From Candidatus Poribacteria bacterium (lineage in GTDB: Bacteria; Poribacteria; WGA-4E; PCPOR2b): DNA of 64,000 nucleotides. The notes under the pieces were generated by a model, which was not told the origin of the DNA, searched no databases, and was given only the letters and a program-made list of their open reading frames with translations. Location of the stretch: assembly GCA_003635265.1 (NCBI GenBank), contig PYIZ01000043.1, forward strand, positions 1-64,000, in the 5' to 3' direction. This document shows, in pieces, positions 36,067 through 43,697 of the stretch. The translations under genes and the position numbers were made by a program. Numbering within the stretch: position 1 is the stretch's first letter; every line of letters begins with the position of its first letter.

Positions 36067-36085
36067 CGTTCATCCGAGAAATTAC

Positions 36086-37027
36086 ATGGCTACAGATATA
36101 AATTCCTCCCCCACCTCTCCAGAAATCGTCGCTCCCCAATTGATGTTCACCGCAACCGATCAGAGTCGTAAAAAACAACTGATGGAGAATATCGCTCGCG
36201 GTATCTTCTTCGTGATGACGCTGTTGATGATCTTGCCGCTTGTCCTCATCGTTGTCTATCTATTTGTCAAGGCGGCACCAATCCTGTCCCTAGAGTTTTT
36301 CTTCACGAATCCTGCACAGGGGATGAGAGCCGGCGGTATATGGGCACCGCTGCTTGGAACGATTTATATCGTGATAATTTCGCTGCTCGTTTCCGCACCG
36401 ATTGGTGTGTTGGCAGCAGTATATCTGAACGAATATGCCCGTGAAAGCTGGTTCACCCGAATAATCAACCTTGCAGTGGTCAATCTCGCTGGCGTGCCGA
36501 GTATCGTTCACGCGCTTTTTGGCGTGGGTGCCTTTGTATATTTTGCAAGGATGGGACGTTCCGTTCTAGCCGCCTCGCTCACATTGGCGATCATGACGCT
36601 GCCGGTTATCATTGCAAGCACGAAGGAGGCACTCGGTGCTGTTCCGATGGCGTTCCGGGAAGCGTGTTGGAATACGGGGGCGACACGATGGCAAACGATT
36701 CGTGGTATCGTCCTGCCAAATTCGATCAGCGGTATATTGACCGGAGTAATTTTACAGGTGTCACGGGCGGCAGGCGAGACTGCGCCCATTATGTTTACCG
36801 GAGCAGTATTTTATAAGGCAATCTCTGAAGGGGATGTTCTCGCCTACGGTCTGCTCGATCGGTTTATGGCACTATCAATGCACCTGTATCAACTTTCGAC
36901 GCAAGTGCCGGGGGTTCCCGAAGCCTTGGAGTACGGCACAGCTGTCGTGCTTTTGGGCGCTGTATTGATGGTGAACGCGCTGGCGATTGTGCTGCGTGTG
37001 TACCTGCGATCTCGAAAGCGGTGGTAG
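36086..37027 (+). CDS. pstA: Phosphate ABC transporter permease PstA
   Basis: The product of 313 residues has six predicted helices and the loop FREACWNTGATRWQTIRGIVLP. AGVPSIVHALFGVGAFVYF and RAAGETAPIMFTGAVF are typical of PstA. An extra N-terminal cytoplasmic stretch of about 40 polar residues precedes helix 1. It follows pstC by 19 bases. Confidence 0.95.
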   Translation: MATDINSSPTSPEIVAPQLMFTATDQSRKKQLMENIARGIFFVMTLLMILPLVLIVVYLFVKAAPILSLEFFFTNPAQGMRAGGIWAPLLGTIYIVIISLLVSAPIGVLAAVYLNEYARESWFTRIINLAVVNLAGVPSIVHALFGVGAFVYFARMGRSVLAASLTLAIMTLPVIIASTKEALGAVPMAFREACWNTGATRWQTIRGIVLPNSISGILTGVILQVSRAAGETAPIMFTGAVFYKAISEGDVLAYGLLDRFMALSMHLYQLSTQVPGVPEALEYGTAVVLLGAVLMVNALAIVLRVYLRSRKRW

Positions 37028-37064
37028 GATTCAGATCTAAAATCCGTGGCAACGCCCCATGAAT

Positions 37065-37168
37065 CCCCGACTTGTCGGGACGGGCGGGCAACGACAGTAA
37101 ATCCATAAGTTTGTAGCAGGATGATTTATCGCCCGTGATAACGCGCAATGAATTGCGCTACTACAAAC
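37065..37168. repeat. Repeat-filled gap between pstA and the first pstB
   Basis: The gap contains CCCGAC-TT-GTCGGG (37066-37079), a perfect inner palindrome GCGCAAT-ga-ATTGCGC (37143-37158), and flanking GTTTGTAG (37109-37116) and CTACAAAC (37161-37168) as an inverted pair. Together the last three would fold into one 60-base structure like a small palindromic mobile repeat inside the operon. Confidence 0.6.
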
Positions 37169-37206
37169 CGAAATGTGTAACTCCTATTACGGTAAGATTT
37201 AAGACA

Positions 37207-37980
37207 TTGGCACTGATATCTAACTCTACAAAGAAAATTGAAATCGCCGATCTCACAGTCCGATACGGAGAGATGGAAGCACTCAAGGGAATTTCTTTCG
37301 ATGTATATGAGAATGAAATACTTGGAGTTATCGGTCCGGCGCAATCTGGCAAAACAACGCTGTTGAAAACTATCAACCGTACGATTGAACTGGAGCCAAG
37401 TGCACAGGTCAGCGGTTTGGTGAAAATCGACGGCACGGATGTGAAAAGCGTCAAAAACGTCAACCAACTGCGCCGACGAATTGGGATGGTTTTCCCGCTG
37501 CCGGTCGGTTTGCCGTTGTCGATCTACGATAATGTTGCTTTCGCACCTCGGACTGCGGGCATTCACAATCGAAGTGAGTTGGACGAAATTGTCGAACGTT
37601 GTCTACAACAGGCAGCACTTTGGGATGAGGTTAAAGACCGACTCAATAGTCTCGGTACAAAGCTGTCGGGGGGACAGCAGCAGCGCTTGACCATTGCTCG
37701 TGCGCTCTCACACCAACCTGAAATCCTCTGTCTCGACGAATTTTCGATTGCCGTCGATCCGGTGACGACAATGCGAATTGAGGATATCCTCAAAGAATTA
37801 CAATCGCAAATCACCATTATCCTTGTCACCAATCTGGTTCAACAAGCGCGTCGTTTGGCAAATCGCACCGCTTTTATATTCGAGAGCGAGCTAATCGAAA
37901 TCGACGACAACGATGTCATTTTCTCAGACTCACCGGCGAACAGACTAACCTACGACTATGTGAATGGAAATTTTGGATGA
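37207..37980 (+). CDS. pstB: PstB-like ATPase 1, signature intact but Q-loop and H-loop lost
   Basis: The product of about 257 residues (numbered from TTG 37207) is a phosphate ATPase with Walker A GPAQSGKT (43-50), intact signature LSGGQQQR (153-160) and Walker B ILCLDE (173-178, then Phe instead of Pro). The Q-loop Gln is Pro (MVFPLPVG, 97) and the switch His is Asn (LVTNLVQQ, 209). The start is uncertain: the frame is open further upstream, but that DNA is repeat sequence. It overlaps the second pstB by 4 bases. It would pair with that protein to form one complete ATP site. Confidence 0.85.
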   Translation: MALISNSTKKIEIADLTVRYGEMEALKGISFDVYENEILGVIGPAQSGKTTLLKTINRTIELEPSAQVSGLVKIDGTDVKSVKNVNQLRRRIGMVFPLPVGLPLSIYDNVAFAPRTAGIHNRSELDEIVERCLQQAALWDEVKDRLNSLGTKLSGGQQQRLTIARALSHQPEILCLDEFSIAVDPVTTMRIEDILKELQSQITIILVTNLVQQARRLANRTAFIFESELIEIDDNDVIFSDSPANRLTYDYVNGNFG

Positions 37981-38753
37981 GCGCAGACAAAAGACATAGC
38001 ATCGAAACCCGTCAACTTAATCTGTGGTATGGTAACTTTCAGGCACTCATCAATGTGAGTGTGAAGATTATTGACGGTATGATAACCGGGCTTATTGGTC
38101 CCTCTGGATGTGGCAAAACCACATTGCTGCGCTGTTTCAACCGCGTGAATGAACGGTACGGCAACGTCACGACGACCGGGGAGGTTGAAATTCTCGGTAA
38201 AAACATCTACGATGAAGATGTTTCACTACCGGAACTTCGCAAAAACGTCGGTATGGTATTTCAGCGTCCGAATCCCTTACCAATCTCGGTTTACGAGAAT
38301 ATTATTTTCGGTCTGCGTGTCCATTCCGAAACTCGCATACGGAAAAAATCGGAAACTGACGAAATCGTCGAAGCGGCGTTAAGGGAGGTCTTCCTGTGGG
38401 ACGATTTGAAAGACCAACTGAAGGTAAGGGCAACCACCCTACAGCTTGAACAGCAGCAAAAGTTGTGCATAGCCCGGCTGCTGCCGCTGAAACCGCGGGT
38501 GATTTTGATGGATGAACCGTGTTCTGCCCTTGACGCCAAAGGGACACGAGCGGTTGAAGAATTGATGTTGGAACTCGCGGGACACTACACCATTCTAATT
38601 GTCACACACAACATGGCGCAGGCACGCCGTGTGAGCGATGAATGTATCTTCATGCTGCTCGGTGAGATTATCGAGCACAGCCGCACTGAAGATCTGTTCC
38701 TTACGCCCCAGAACGAAAAAACGGCGGACTATATCGAAGGTCGATACGGATAA
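37977..38753 (+). CDS. pstB: PstB-like ATPase 2, signature lost
   Basis: The product of 258 residues has Walker A GPSGCGKTT (41-49), Q-loop Gln96 (VGMVFQRPNPLPIS), Walker B VILMDEPCSALD (175-186) and switch His211 (IVTHNMAQARRVS). The ABC signature, LSGGQQQR in PstB, reads LQLEQQQK (155-162). Alone, a homodimer would have no proper signature at either ATP site. The ATG overlaps the TGA of the first pstB (ATGA), so production is coupled one to one. Ends the phosphate operon; the next gene is convergent 5 bases away. Confidence 0.9.
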   Translation: MSADKRHSIETRQLNLWYGNFQALINVSVKIIDGMITGLIGPSGCGKTTLLRCFNRVNERYGNVTTTGEVEILGKNIYDEDVSLPELRKNVGMVFQRPNPLPISVYENIIFGLRVHSETRIRKKSETDEIVEAALREVFLWDDLKDQLKVRATTLQLEQQQKLCIARLLPLKPRVILMDEPCSALDAKGTRAVEELMLELAGHYTILIVTHNMAQARRVSDECIFMLLGEIIEHSRTEDLFLTPQNEKTADYIEGRYG

Positions 38754-38758
38754 CCAAC

Positions 38759-39385
38759 CTAGTATACGTCCGAACCTTTCAGCGGAAGCGGTGCAATCCA
38801 GATATTGCGATACTTCACCGGGTTGCCGTGGTCTTGTAGTCGCAAGGGTCCCGGTTCTGCGGCATCGTCGTCCGTCGCCCCACCTGTAGCACCCTGTACT
38901 TCGACATTATTCTGTATCACAATTCCGTTCTGGAGCACGGTCACACGTGCGTTTTCTTCTATCTCTCCCGACTCACCCACGCGAGCGGCACGGAATATCG
39001 CGTCGTATGTTTGCCATTCAAGTGGCGGTTTGCACGCGTTCACCAACGATGCAGATTGGTTGTAAATTGCTCCGCAGTCTCCCATGCCCGGCACATCAAT
39101 CCCGTAGGAATCCAACACTTGAATTTCATATCGCCCCTGAAGGAATACTCCGCTATTTCCCTTTGCTTGCCCCGTTGCATCGGGCATATCGGGTGTCATG
39201 AACTCCAAGTGAAGTAAAAAATCGGTAAACTTCTCCCGACTCACGATGTCACCCTCGCCGGCGGTCACCGTCATCGCACCGTCGGCGACCTCCCAAGCCG
39301 GTGTCCCTCCATCAAGTTTCGTCCAGTTGCTGAGATCTGTTCCATCAAAAAGAATAACTGCCGTGTCCAGTGGTGTTTGCATCAT
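38759..39385 (-). CDS. DUF1080 (3-keto-disaccharide hydrolase-type) protein
   Basis: The product of about 208 residues is a DUF1080 jellyroll: LFDGTDLSNWTKLDGGTPAW, DFLLHLEFMTPD and GVFLQGRYEIQVLDSYG. It shares the overall pattern of the gene at 29617 but is longer in the middle. No signal peptide. The ATG at 39385 (or 39382) follows GGGAGAG. Upstream is a leader RNA with its own promoter and terminator (39405-39626), so expression may depend on read-through. Confidence 0.87.
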   Translation of the reverse strand: MMQTPLDTAVILFDGTDLSNWTKLDGGTPAWEVADGAMTVTAGEGDIVSREKFTDFLLHLEFMTPDMPDATGQAKGNSGVFLQGRYEIQVLDSYGIDVPGMGDCGAIYNQSASLVNACKPPLEWQTYDAIFRAARVGESGEIEENARVTVLQNGIVIQNNVEVQGATGGATDDDAAEPGPLRLQDHGNPVKYRNIWIAPLPLKGSDVY

Positions 39386-39404
39386 CAATTACTCTCCCTT
39401 TCGT

Positions 39405-39441
39405 GAAAATAAAAAAGCAGGGCTAAAAAATCAGCCCTGCT
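39405..39441 (-). terminator. Intrinsic terminator or attenuator ahead of the DUF1080 gene
   Basis: On the minus strand a 9-bp perfect stem AGCAGGGCT (39441-39433) / AGCCCTGCT (39424-39416) with an 8-base loop, then TTTTTTATTTT. It lies only 20 bases before the DUF1080 start codon. Confidence 0.85.
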
Positions 39442-39591
39442 CTGCATCTAAGTTTGAGATCAAGGGAAGAACCGTCTCCTAAGAGAAAGCTCCCTTGATA
39501 GGGGAAGCACTGTCTCCTAAAAGACAGCACCTCCCTTGATCATTCCACTAGATGGTAACAAGAATGATCACCTCCTTTCATTTCAAAGGAT
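39405..39591 (-). ncRNA. Structured leader or small RNA with tandem hairpins
   Basis: From a strong promoter (39626-39598) the minus strand would give an RNA of about 185 bases. In order it carries GAAAGGAGGTGATC (39579-39566), a full complement of the usual 16S rRNA 3' tail; a perfect 9-bp stem TGATCATTC/GAATGATCA; two tandem related hairpins (about 39535-39455), each with AAGGGAG at the 5' side, TTAGGAGA in the loop and CTTCCC at the 3' side; and the terminator above. A 14-codon frame starting at TTG 39561 (stop at 39517) is correctly spaced from the ribosome-binding sequence. It is either an attenuated leader of the DUF1080 gene or an independent small RNA. Confidence 0.6.
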
Positions 39592-39597
39592 ATAGAT

Positions 39598-39626
39598 AGC
39601 ATAGCACACGCTGAAAACTTTGTCAA
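39598..39626 (-). promoter_or_regulatory. Strong promoter of the leader RNA
   Basis: On the minus strand TTGACA (39626-39621), exactly 17 bases, TATGCT (39603-39598), with TGC just before the -10. Consensus -35 and extended -10. Confidence 0.8.
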
Positions 39627-39664
39627 CAATAAAAACAGGAAGCGCATCAAGGTGAAAATTTATG

Positions 39665-39694
39665 TTGCATTTATTTTTTTAAGAGCGCTATAAT
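39665..39694 (+). promoter_or_regulatory. Sigma-70-like promoter for the LamG gene
   Basis: TTGCAT (39665-39670), 18 bases, TATAAT (39689-39694). The leader to the ATG at 39912 is about 210 bases and contains the inverted-repeat element at 39704-39810. Confidence 0.6.
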
Positions 39695-39703
39695 AGATGA
39701 TAT

Positions 39704-39810
39704 AGGAATTACGCAGTCGATATGCAGGGCACGTAGACCTACGGTATCCTTTGAGTCCTGAATCTGGTGTAGGATAAGAGGTCGTGGGCTCCTCCCATTG
39801 CGTAAGTCCT
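39704..39810. mobile_element. Candidate miniature inverted-repeat element, 107 bp
   Basis: AGGAATTACGCA (39704-39715) and TGCGTAAGTCCT (39799-39810) form 12-bp terminal inverted repeats with one mismatch. There is no gene between them. It is inserted between a promoter and the LamG gene. The size and ends fit a MITE; no clear target duplication was seen. Confidence 0.55.
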
Positions 39811-39911
39811 GAAATAGGTACGTCTATATTTGTTGCTAATCCGGTTGGGTTAGAAGTAGATAACAAGGGTTATAACTGCAAGCGTCCTAGCCAAGAAAAG
39901 GAGTATACCAA

Positions 39912-40742
39912 ATGAGATTAGGATTGATTCTAGCATGTATCGGTCTAATTGGAATTGGTGTTATTTTAACAAGCACAAGTGATGCAGCTTCGGTTGCAGA
40001 CGAAGGTGTGGTGGGAATGTGGCTCTTTGACGAAGGTAACGGCGAGAAAATTAACGACTCCTCTGGTCTTGCCAATGACGGACAACTACTTTTTGCAGGA
40101 AAATCAAAATGGGTCGACGGAAAGTTCGGCAAGGCACTGGAGTTTGATGGTGATCAGGCTTTCGTTGAGATGGCTACCCCGACAAATACAGGCAGAGAGG
40201 GACACACCATCTCATTGTGGGTGAAGCCGGCTGGTCTACAGAAAGATTTTACCGTCCTCATGAGTAATCATAATCCAATCCCTCAGGGATTTAGCATCCA
40301 ACAAAGGGCTGCGGAACTTAACAATTTCTTCCACGGTCTGGTAGTTGCAGATGCATGGCAGGGACCTCCTTTTGCTGTACGCCCCGCAACCCAACTTACC
40401 GCAGATTCGTGGCAGCATCTTGTACTCGTTAGAGATGGTAGAAGGGGTGTGTTGACACACTGGCTAAATGGACAACCAACTGCGGGGTACCCAATTTTGA
40501 AAGGTGCACAAACGAAGTCCGACGATAATCTTCGTGTTGGTAACACCGCAGCGGTGAAACATGCGGCTTGGGCGGCAAATCGGGAATTCAAAGGAGCTGT
40601 AGACGAAGTGATAATTTTTAATAGGCCCTTAACTATAGATGAGATCCTAATTCTCGGAGAAAAATCGGCAGAAGATGCGCTTGCTGTTTCACCTAAAGGC
40701 AGGCTGGCTACAACCTGGGGACGGCTTAAATCCCGAGACTAA
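39912..40742 (+). CDS. Secreted LamG-domain (concanavalin-like) protein with C-terminal tag
   Basis: The product of 276 residues has a signal peptide (MRLGLILACIGLIGIGVILT), a LamG/laminin-G-3-type jellyroll from about residue 30 to 245 (GMWLFDEGNGEKINDSSG, GREGHTISLWVKPAG, GAVDEVIIFNRPLTIDEI) and a short C-terminal segment, LAVSPKGRLATTWGRLKSRD. The same terminal segment is found on the Kelch protein at 51162-52241, so it is likely a sorting or anchoring tag. The domain probably binds or modifies glycans. RBS AAAAGGAG precedes the ATG. Confidence 0.85.
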   Translation: MRLGLILACIGLIGIGVILTSTSDAASVADEGVVGMWLFDEGNGEKINDSSGLANDGQLLFAGKSKWVDGKFGKALEFDGDQAFVEMATPTNTGREGHTISLWVKPAGLQKDFTVLMSNHNPIPQGFSIQQRAAELNNFFHGLVVADAWQGPPFAVRPATQLTADSWQHLVLVRDGRRGVLTHWLNGQPTAGYPILKGAQTKSDDNLRVGNTAAVKHAAWAANREFKGAVDEVIIFNRPLTIDEILILGEKSAEDALAVSPKGRLATTWGRLKSRD

Positions 40743-40809
40743 CTCCAACCAATTAAGTGAACTAAGCTCAACAACAAACGTTCACTTTCCTATCCTCTAC
40801 TCAGCAAAA

Positions 40810-40859
40810 AGAGGGAGGAAGTGTTTTTCTATTCTTTCCTTTCAACGCTTCCTCCCTCT
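40810..40859. repeat. Long perfect inverted repeat before the amidohydrolase gene
   Basis: AGAGGGAGGAAG (40810-40821) and CTTCCTCCCTCT (40848-40859) form a perfect 12-bp stem with a 26-base loop. The ribosome site of the next gene begins within 5 bases of it. No T tract follows, so it is not a typical terminator. It may control translation or be a repeat. Confidence 0.5.
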
Positions 40860-40874
40860 CTCCGAGGAAACCTC

Positions 40875-41639
40875 ATGGCACAACTGAACTTTTTCGATTG
40901 TAACACCTATATCGGCAGACAACGGAAACCCTCGCCACTAGCGTTCCATACTGTCGAAGGATTGCTAGCAGAGATGGATTACTTGGGCATTGATGAAGCC
41001 GTCGTATATCATGCGACTGGTGGTAATGGCAGCCTGATGCAAGCCATCAAGGGCCACGATCGGCTCCACGGTTGTTGGGTATACCCGCTGCACCATTATC
41101 CAAGTATGCCTGAACCCATCAAGGTGGTCGAGGATATGTTGGATCAAGGGGTGAAAATCACGCGGCTGTTACCCTCCTTTTACCATGCTAATCTCGTGGC
41201 GGACTGGGCATGTGGCAAGCTGTTTTCTGCTTTTGAAGCCTATCGGACACCGGTGTTTCTGACCGACTCAGATTTGGGAAAGTTTCCAGACGAAACACGC
41301 CCCAGTTACTCAGCACAGAATATCTACGATATCTGTCAACGCCACCCCCAAATGCCCTTAGTCATCATGCGTCTGAACTTTTCGGCCATGAATATTATCC
41401 ATCCCCTTATGAACCAGTGCCCCAATCTGCACGTAGAGATTTCTTACTATACTCCACACCAAGGCGTGGAACATTTAGTTCATCATTTTGGTCCAGAACG
41501 CATCTTGTTCGGGACAGGTATGCCATATAATGGACCGGGGGTCGCTTTGGGGCTAATGCGGTATTCGGAGCTAACAGACGAAGCACGCGCTTTGATTGCT
41601 GGTGGAAATCTGCGGCGCCTCATGGCAGAGGTAGGTTAA
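40875..41639 (+). CDS. Amidohydrolase-2 family metal-dependent hydrolase
   Basis: The product of about 254 residues is a TIM-barrel protein of the amidohydrolase-2 (PF04909) type. It has the C-terminal signature RILFGTGMPYNGPG and GGNLRRLM, but the N-terminal HxH metal motif is replaced (FFDCNTYIGRQ), so metal binding may differ. It is followed 20 bases later by a second member. RBS GAGGAAA precedes the ATG at 40875. First gene of the cluster that ends about 50.9 kb. Confidence 0.8.
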   Translation: MAQLNFFDCNTYIGRQRKPSPLAFHTVEGLLAEMDYLGIDEAVVYHATGGNGSLMQAIKGHDRLHGCWVYPLHHYPSMPEPIKVVEDMLDQGVKITRLLPSFYHANLVADWACGKLFSAFEAYRTPVFLTDSDLGKFPDETRPSYSAQNIYDICQRHPQMPLVIMRLNFSAMNIIHPLMNQCPNLHVEISYYTPHQGVEHLVHHFGPERILFGTGMPYNGPGVALGLMRYSELTDEARALIAGGNLRRLMAEVG

Positions 41640-41658
41640 AAAGAAAGGAATGATGTCA

Positions 41659-42435
41659 ATGATCCGTTCATCAAGTTGGATCCGAGATTGCGTGGATGCT
41701 GGTCAACCTCTCAATGATGTTCTTATCATTGACGGGTTGACATCCGTACACCTTCCATTTCTCAAGGTGATGGATCGTCTAGGAGTTGATAAAGCATGTG
41801 TTCAAGGCAGCCCAGATGTTATTTTACCCGTTATACAAGAGTACCCTGATCGCTTCATCGGCATGTGTCGGGTTGATCCCAATTACCCCGATGAGGTACT
41901 GCCTACGCTGGAACGCAGCTTTAACGGTGGGATGCTCGCCATTAAGCTTCACCCCGCTGCTCATACCGAATACTATCCGATCGACGGTCCAAACTATAGA
42001 CCTGTTTTTGAGTTTGCTGCAGCACACCAAGCCCCTATCATCATCCACTCTGGTCCGCGAACTGAAGTAGATCTGCGGTTGAACCGTCCTTATCTGATTG
42101 CTGCGGTCGCTCAATGGTATCCAAATGTAAACTTCATTGTCTCCCACTGTGGTGCTTACGATGCTAAGGAGACGTGGGAAGCAATGGATGAAGCCATCGA
42201 AGTCACCAACGCCAACTCCAATATCTATCTCAATTTCAACACTTTGGGACGTTACTATGGAGTACTTGAATATCTGGTGCAGAATGTGGGAGTTGACCGG
42301 ATACTCTTTGGTTCTGATGAACCCCAACACTCACTGTTAGCAGAGGTCGGGCATGTTGCCTACGCCAAAATCAGCGATAGTGATAAGGAACAGATCTTCG
42401 GTCTCAACATGGCACGATTGTTGAATATGGAGTAG
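41659..42435 (+). CDS. Amidohydrolase-2 family protein, paralogue of the previous
   Basis: The product of about 258 residues has IKLHPAAHTEYYP, IIIHSGPRTEVD and RILFGSDEPQHS, three motifs of PF04909 barrels (metal or general-base His, active-site Asp). As in its neighbour the first HxH motif is not visible (IIDGLTSVHLPF). The start at 41659 is chosen for spacing from AAAGGAA; ATG codons at 41650 and 41653 are alternatives. The two adjacent barrels could form a heteromer. Confidence 0.8.
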   Translation: MIRSSSWIRDCVDAGQPLNDVLIIDGLTSVHLPFLKVMDRLGVDKACVQGSPDVILPVIQEYPDRFIGMCRVDPNYPDEVLPTLERSFNGGMLAIKLHPAAHTEYYPIDGPNYRPVFEFAAAHQAPIIIHSGPRTEVDLRLNRPYLIAAVAQWYPNVNFIVSHCGAYDAKETWEAMDEAIEVTNANSNIYLNFNTLGRYYGVLEYLVQNVGVDRILFGSDEPQHSLLAEVGHVAYAKISDSDKEQIFGLNMARLLNME

Positions 42436-42444
42436 GAGGTAAAT

Positions 42445-43482
42445 ATGGCAATCGGCTGGGGTGTCATTGGCTGTGGACGGATTGCTAATGGGCGTGCCAT
42501 TCCGGAAGGTATTATGGTTGCGGAGAACGCGCGGCTTGTTGGCGTTTGTGATCTTCTTAGAGATCGCGCCCAAGCAACTGCCGATACATTTGGCGGAAAA
42601 GTTTATCAGGATACAGCGGCGTTGTTGTCAGATTCTGCCATTGATGCAGTGTACATCGCTGCCCCGCCTGCAACCCACGCAGACCTCACCATCAGCGCAG
42701 CCAAAAACGGCAAACATGTGCTGTGCCAGAAGCCAATCGCTCTGAACGCCCATCAGGGGGAGGAGATGGTTCGTGTTTGCCACGAACAAAATGTCGTACT
42801 TGGTATCGGTTTCATGATGCGGTATCATGCATGCCATCAAAAAATGCGTGATCTGATTCGAGATGGTGCTATAGGCAAACTGGTAGCTGCACGCGTCCGT
42901 TACTCCGTTTGGGCACCTCCCGTTGATACCAACGAGGACTTCGGAACTTGGATACACGATCCGAAGATTGCTGGTGGGGGTTCCATGATGGATATGGGCG
43001 TCCATACCATCGATCTGATGTCGATGATGGTGGGACGCATCACAGAAGTTTGTAGCTTCTGCGATACGCTCGTACATGGCTATGAGGTAGAGGATACCGC
43101 TTCCATCCTGTTCAAATTCGACAATGGAACGCAGGGAATTATGGAGTGCTATATGAGTGTACCGAACTTCCCCGGGCGCAGATTGCTAGAGGTATACGGA
43201 AGCGAAGGGATGCTGGTCGCAGAGAACACAATCTTTCAATTGCCGACGGGAAACCTATGGTACTACAAACGCACAGCCGACGGACTCGTGGAATCCGAAG
43301 CTGAGGCGATTGAGTATACTCCGGAAAACATGTATTTGCGTGAGATCCAGCTTTTTTCCGAAGCGGTGGAAAGCGGTAGTGGATATCAGATCCCAGGCGA
43401 AGAAGGGCTATATGTGCAACGGGTGGTTGATGCCATCTATCGCTCTTCCGCAGAACGACGTGTCATTGCGCTGGACAACTGA
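42445..43482 (+). CDS. Gfo/Idh/MocA family oxidoreductase
   Basis: The product of 345 residues has WGVIGCGRIANGRAIP as nucleotide-binding motif, then CQKPIALN (Glu of EKP replaced by Gln, Lys kept). The C-terminal domain contains GGSMMDMGVHTIDLMSMM with the catalytic-type Asp and His. It is most like inositol or sugar dehydrogenases. RBS TAGGAGG is 5 bases before the ATG, 9 bases after the previous stop. Confidence 0.88.
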   Translation: MAIGWGVIGCGRIANGRAIPEGIMVAENARLVGVCDLLRDRAQATADTFGGKVYQDTAALLSDSAIDAVYIAAPPATHADLTISAAKNGKHVLCQKPIALNAHQGEEMVRVCHEQNVVLGIGFMMRYHACHQKMRDLIRDGAIGKLVAARVRYSVWAPPVDTNEDFGTWIHDPKIAGGGSMMDMGVHTIDLMSMMVGRITEVCSFCDTLVHGYEVEDTASILFKFDNGTQGIMECYMSVPNFPGRRLLEVYGSEGMLVAENTIFQLPTGNLWYYKRTADGLVESEAEAIEYTPENMYLREIQLFSEAVESGSGYQIPGEEGLYVQRVVDAIYRSSAERRVIALDN

Positions 43483-43697
43483 ACAAGGAGAAGAAACTTT
43501 TATCTCGATCTATCGGGAGAGAAATGAGAGAACGGGCAGACGTGGAAGCGAGGGAGCGTGGAAGCGTATTAAATCCTCATCCCTTGCTCCCTTACACACT
43601 CGCTCCCTCCCACACCCGTTGTTTCACTTTTCCATTTTCCAACTCAATCTCTTCGAATCTTCCAGCCCTTATCCGGCAATCATAAAAGGAGAAAACA

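Noticed and set aside
39566-39579. Plus-strand sequence equal to a 16S rRNA 3' tail (GATCACCTCCTTTC), possible rRNA fragment.
   Set aside because: The match stops outside these 14 bases and no other rRNA sequence is present; it is better read as a strong ribosome-binding sequence on the minus strand.
39540-39579. Alternative small frame starting at ATG 39579 on the minus strand (13 codons, MKGGDHSCYHLVE).
   Set aside because: Its start lies inside the ribosome-binding sequence itself and has no site upstream; the TTG frame at 39561 is better placed.
43520-43640. Tandem-like heptamers (GGAAGCG, CGCTCCC) before the ThDP gene that could be a CRISPR or tandem array.
   Set aside because: Units are degenerate, under 10 bases and without spacers; this is a low-order repeat only.
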